A stretch of 64,000 nucleotides of DNA from the NCBI RefSeq assembly GCF_022201045.2, contig NC_068556.1, positions 4,690,001 to 4,754,000 on the forward strand. The letters are read 5' to 3'. This document shows, piece by piece, positions 60,435-64,000 of the stretch. Below the pieces are notes generated by a model, which made no database searches, was not told the DNA's origin, and saw only the letters and a list, made by a program, of their open reading frames with translations. Each line of letters begins with the position of its first letter. Position 1 is the stretch's first letter. Position numbers and translations under genes: made by a program. The stretch is from Citrus sinensis. Taxonomy: Eukaryota; Streptophyta; Magnoliopsida; Sapindales; Rutaceae.

Positions 60435-62278
60435 ATGGGGAAAACAAGTGTACAAGTTCCTCAGTATAGTAACAAAGATGTTGTGTTTTCTGGTTCTGGC
60501 ATCAAGCTTCAATGCAGTTCTCGGAAGAGTATTGGTTCCAAAAGCTTCTTTGCAAGTATTGGAGACGCTGCAAATTCTTTGGAGAATAGCGCACAACTTC
60601 CATTTATTAATTTGCTTTCAAAACATATGTCTCTGCCTGAACCGAGTTTTAGGATTGATAGGATCCCACAATTAGCATTGGGTGAGGTATTAGAGGCTGG
60701 AGAGAAGGTTGTAAAGAAGGAGGTTGGCTTCAAGATGAGAATTAAGATTGGAAATCCATCGCTAAGGAAGCTGATCAGTGGAGCGGTAGCAGGTGCTGTG
60801 TCTCGCACAGCTGTTGCTCCATTGGAGACTATAAGGACACATTTGATGGTGGGGAGTTGTGGGAATTCTTCCGGTGAAGTGTTTGATGCCATTCTCAAGA
60901 GTGACGGTTGGAAGGGCTTGTTTAGAGGCAATTTCGTTAATGTCATCCGGGTTGCACCAAGCAAGGCTATTGAGGTGAGTGATCTGCCTTCGATATTGTG
61001 TTTCTGATATTCATGTAATTTAACCCAATACTTTATTCTGTTTAATTGATACACTGCTAAGATTAGTGATACACACACACACGCATATACATATACATAT
61101 ACATATATTTTACCTATGTATTAAAAAGGACTTGGGACTCTTTTTATAATTGTTCTGAAATTCTGTCTGGTGTATTTTGCTTTTGGTGTTGTTTAACCCA
61201 ACATCCCATGTAGGGAGACGTTGATTTTGTTTCTCCTTCTTATTGTTACATTCCATTTCTTCAAGAAAGGTTTTTTTTTTAATTTTTTTTGGAAAAAAGA
61301 ATTACCTATAATTTTTTCAAGAGTAGGGTTCAGTGATCTTGAAATTATTGATTGTTTGTTTCTCTCTGTCTGACTTGTTGACTTACCCTGTATATAATCT
61401 CCTTTTGGCAGTTTGCTTTGTTATTTCATTGGTATTTATAAGTCTATTGGTTTGTGATCAATCTAAAAAGTGTTGGCTAAGAAGTTACATTTGATGTTTG
61501 TGCAAAAACGTTTTCTGGTGGTACCCTGCAGTTGTTTGCTTATGATACGGTTAAGAAGCACTTGGCCCCTAAACCTGGAGAAGAGCCCAAGCTTCCTATT
61601 CCTGCTTCGTCAATTGCAGGTGCTGTTGCTGGATTTAGCTCTACCTTGTGCACGTACCCACTTGAGCTACTTAAAACCCGAGTAACTATTCAGGTAAACT
61701 CAAGACATTAATATGATTAATTAAGTTAAATTTATTAACACATCTTATTTCACATAGCCAACCGCACCTCAAGTACTTGCGGCACTTTAATCTGATTGCA
61801 GAGAGGAGTGTACAAGAATCTCTTAGATGCATTTTTAACAATTGTGCGGGAGGAGGGACCTGCGGAGCTATACAGAGGCCTTACTTCCAGTCTAATTGGA
61901 GTAGTTCCATATGCTGCCACCAACTATTTTGCTTATGACACCCTGCGAAAAGCTTACAAAAAGGCTTTTACGAAAGAGGAAATCGGAAATATCGTGACTC
62001 TTCTAATTGGATCAGCAGCGGGTGCAATCTCAAGTAGTGCAACTTTTCCCCTGGAGGTGGCTCGGAAGCACATGCAGGCAGGAGCTCTGAATGGAAGACA
62101 GTACCAGAACATGCTTCATGCTCTTGCAAGCATCCTTGAGAAGGAAGGTCTTCCAGGTCTGTACAAAGGCTTGGGGCCCAGCTGCATCAAATTGGTCCCT
62201 GCAGCTGGGATTTCTTTCATGTGCTACGAGGCATGCAAGAAGATACTGATCGAGAAAGAAGAGAGTTTAATTTCCTGA
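60435..62278 (+). CDS. Brittle-1 (BT1)-type adenine nucleotide transporter, mitochondrial carrier family, 3 exons
   Basis: The model is join(60435..60974, 61532..61693, 61802..62278), giving 392 aa. A long N-terminal extension (about residues 1-105, Ser/Lys-rich) suggests plastid or dual targeting. Three Solcar repeats follow, each with the PxExxR/K signature: PLETIR near 131, PLELLK near 225, PLEVAR near 319. Each repeat has a following G-rich helix (GLFRGNFVNVIRVAPSKAIE; ELYRGLTSSLIGVVPYAATN; GLYKGLGPSCIKLVPAAGIS). BT1 proteins move adenine nucleotides (ADP-glucose in cereal endosperm, ATP/ADP/AMP in dicot plastids and mitochondria). Dicot substrate and location here are inferred. Introns are 557 and 108 bp. 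A polyadenylation signal AATAAA lies at 62598-62603. Confidence 0.96.
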
Positions 62279-62597
62279 AGGGAGTTCCTAAATGAGAATG
62301 GACAGTTTTGAAGTTCTGCTCACTTTCTTGGAAGAAGAAAAGCAAAAATATTTTTAGTAGTAATTTGCTCATTCTATTGGTTTTGGATTTCCTTGACCAA
62401 AGTTAAAGCTGATCGCTTGAGGAGGCTTATAGGGATTTAGAATTTTAGATATTACATTTTGCCTTGTTTTTTAGTTACAGTCGGGTATGAGAACTCAGAT
62501 GGGAAGGTTCTTGGTAGGTGTTGTTTGAAAGAAACAATATTCCCCTTTAAATGGCAGACTTTAAAGCAGCAAATTTTAGCTGCATGTCTGCATGATC

Positions 62598-62603
62598 AAT
62601 AAA
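62598..62603 (+). terminator. Polyadenylation signal of the BT1-like gene
   Basis: AATAAA lies 320 bp after the stop codon, in T-rich context, a normal distance for a plant 3' UTR. Confidence 0.5.
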
Positions 62604-63523
62604 GGGTTTTAACTGTATGGCCAATGCCAATGGTGATTGAATTACCCCCACTTTTCAAATTCTTTACGTATTGTAATACCAAAGCCATCAATCACCTGAC
62701 TGTTACGTTACATTCTTCCGTTCTGTTCTATTCCTCAGTTGCTTAAATTTAATTCTTCTACATCCAAGGTTACCGAGATTGCCAGCTAATCAACCTATTT
62801 AGAAAAGTTCATAATGTCAAGGAGTCCACAAATCTGCAATCGGAATCTGCAATCGAGCCAGTGTCGCGGAAAATTATCGCAAAGGCAAGAAAATAATTTG
62901 GTTCACCTGGAGCCAGCCAGGTGTTAAGAATTGGTAAAATAGATGGAAAATACTAAAATGAAATAAAGAAATCAACCTCCACACATGCAAAGCTATACAT
63001 GATGGCGAGTTAAATTCCAGCAAGCACGGGCCATGCCGACCAACATATCATTGATGAGTGTAAAAACAAGAGATTCTAAAAGAAGTAATTTTCAGAGCCC
63101 ACGATCGTGTTAACATTGAATTTCTCGAAATGAAAAGGACACTAATGATAGTCTAGTGTTCTTAATGCCAAAGCAATATTAACCAAAGAAGGATAAATCA
63201 ATTCTGACTAAACAGAATGCACATTGAGGATTGAAACAAAGCCAGTCTTTCACTCACTATGTAAGATACCAAAAAAGAACCCATACATTGAAGGTGCTTA
63301 ACAAAATTGGAGACAAAAGATAGAATAAAAAAATCACTAAATAAATTTTGAATACTAAATATGGTGTTTCTACACTCTTATCATAAAATTCACAATTACA
63401 AAACAAATTTAGGAGAATCATGAACGCAAAGCCAAAGATACCCCAATAATAAAAGAAAGTGACTAATTAAGCGTTCACCAGTGCTAGAGCATTAAAAACC
63501 AGATACTAAAATCCAAACTCATC
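62604..63523. other. Intergenic spacer, no feature seen
   Basis: This is sequence between the convergent BT1-like gene and the minus-strand gene at the right edge. It probably includes the 3' UTR of the latter. No open frame or repeat is supported. Confidence 0.55.
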
Positions 63524-63619
63524 TCAACTCTGTTCTTCACCATCGCCAACATCCCTCTCCTCGGCAGCAGCAGCCATCAGTTCATCAAAGTTTGCTGTCT
63601 TCTCCAGCCATATTTCAAT
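63524..63619 (-). CDS. Last exon of an unidentified minus-strand gene (partial)
   Basis: After a CTTTTCAG acceptor ending at 63620, an open stretch of 31 codons ends in TGA at 63524-63526. It encodes IEIWLEKTANFDELM, then an Ala/Glu/Asp-rich acidic tail ending GDGEEQS. The acidic C-terminus and clean acceptor support a real host gene continuing beyond the right edge. I do not recognise the family. The sequence from 63620 to 64000 would then be intron, and no further exon could be fixed in it. Confidence 0.6.
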   Translation of the reverse strand: MEIWLEKTANFDELMAAAAEERDVGDGEEQS

Positions 63620-64000
63620 CTGAAAAGGAGCATCACAAGAGCAAGAATCAGCTCCTGAATGTGATATTATAAAAAGAATTCTGTATCACATATATTCCAA
63701 TGACCTGAACATCAACACAAAATATTAATCATCCTAGAGGGAAATCAACATTGCTGACAAAACCACGTCTACCAAATATAATGTACACAGAATTATCCAA
63801 AAATATGATGACCTAAGATCCTCCAAATCACCAGCTTTAAATAAAAAAGTCCCTCCAAATCACCATCAAAATTTGACTACACTGGGAGAAGGACGAAGAA
63901 GCAGAAACTCTAAAAGAAAAAGCTATATCGTCCATTCTTGCAATTTCTGAAAATGAAGGTATATGAAGAGGACCATCCACAGCAGGTTTTTATGTTGCAT

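Overview
This window is nuclear DNA from a flowering plant. The genes have short exons, AT-rich introns with GT..AG borders, and plant-only families, and the spaces between them are full of plant transposable elements. The gene set and repeat style suggest a woody dicot such as Citrus. That is an inference and was not tested against any database.

Layout. 1-2.3 kb is AT-rich flank and promoter. 2.35-6.25 kb is a head-to-tail pair of NADPH-dependent 2-alkenal (double-bond) reductase genes: the first is intact (5 exons, 346 aa), the second is a pseudogene with an intronic SINE. 6.4-9.35 kb holds two non-autonomous DNA transposons. 9.46-11.05 kb is a single-exon PPR protein. 11.66-12.59 kb is an inverted-repeat-bounded element with gene-like sequence inside. 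12.99-15.25 kb (minus) is a 4-exon GT14 glucuronosyltransferase-type gene. 15.7-16.2 kb is a MITE. 16.96-21.42 kb is an old LTR element without gag-pol whose interior is made of repeated segments. 22.5-27.97 kb is a decayed L1-type LINE. 28.79-30.46 kb (minus) is SNU13/NHP2L1.

30.99-44.98 kb is a nested retroelement. A Copia-type solo LTR (5-bp target duplication TCATT) was split by a very young Athila-like Ty3 element (32126-44667, minus strand, target duplication ATAAT, LTRs that differ at about two positions over 1.38 kb).

The most unusual feature lies in that Athila-like element. Between integrase and the 3' LTR, where this lineage can carry an env-like gene, there are three separate open reading frames: a 91-aa membrane-anchored/helical protein, a 185-aa protein with the basic-plus-cysteine signature of the nucleic-acid-binding (silencing suppressor) proteins of carla-/vitiviruses, and a 235-aa protein of the LOG (cytokinin-activating phosphoribohydrolase) family with no introns. 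A retroelement carrying both a plant-virus-type cysteine-rich protein and a hormone-enzyme homologue is the best candidate here for an undescribed system. The similarities are read by eye and need profile searches.

45-64 kb is a cluster of housekeeping genes with MITEs in front: SEC11 signal peptidase subunit (8 exons), a DNAJB12/14-type ER J-protein (single exon, minus), RRS1 ribosome-biogenesis factor (8 exons), a Brittle-1-type adenine nucleotide carrier (3 exons), and the last exon of an unidentified minus-strand gene at the right edge. The host genes belong to unrelated pathways (detoxification, organelle RNA, Golgi glycosylation, splicing/snoRNP, ER processing, ribosome assembly, nucleotide transport), as expected for a plant chromosome. 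No operon-like logic links them.
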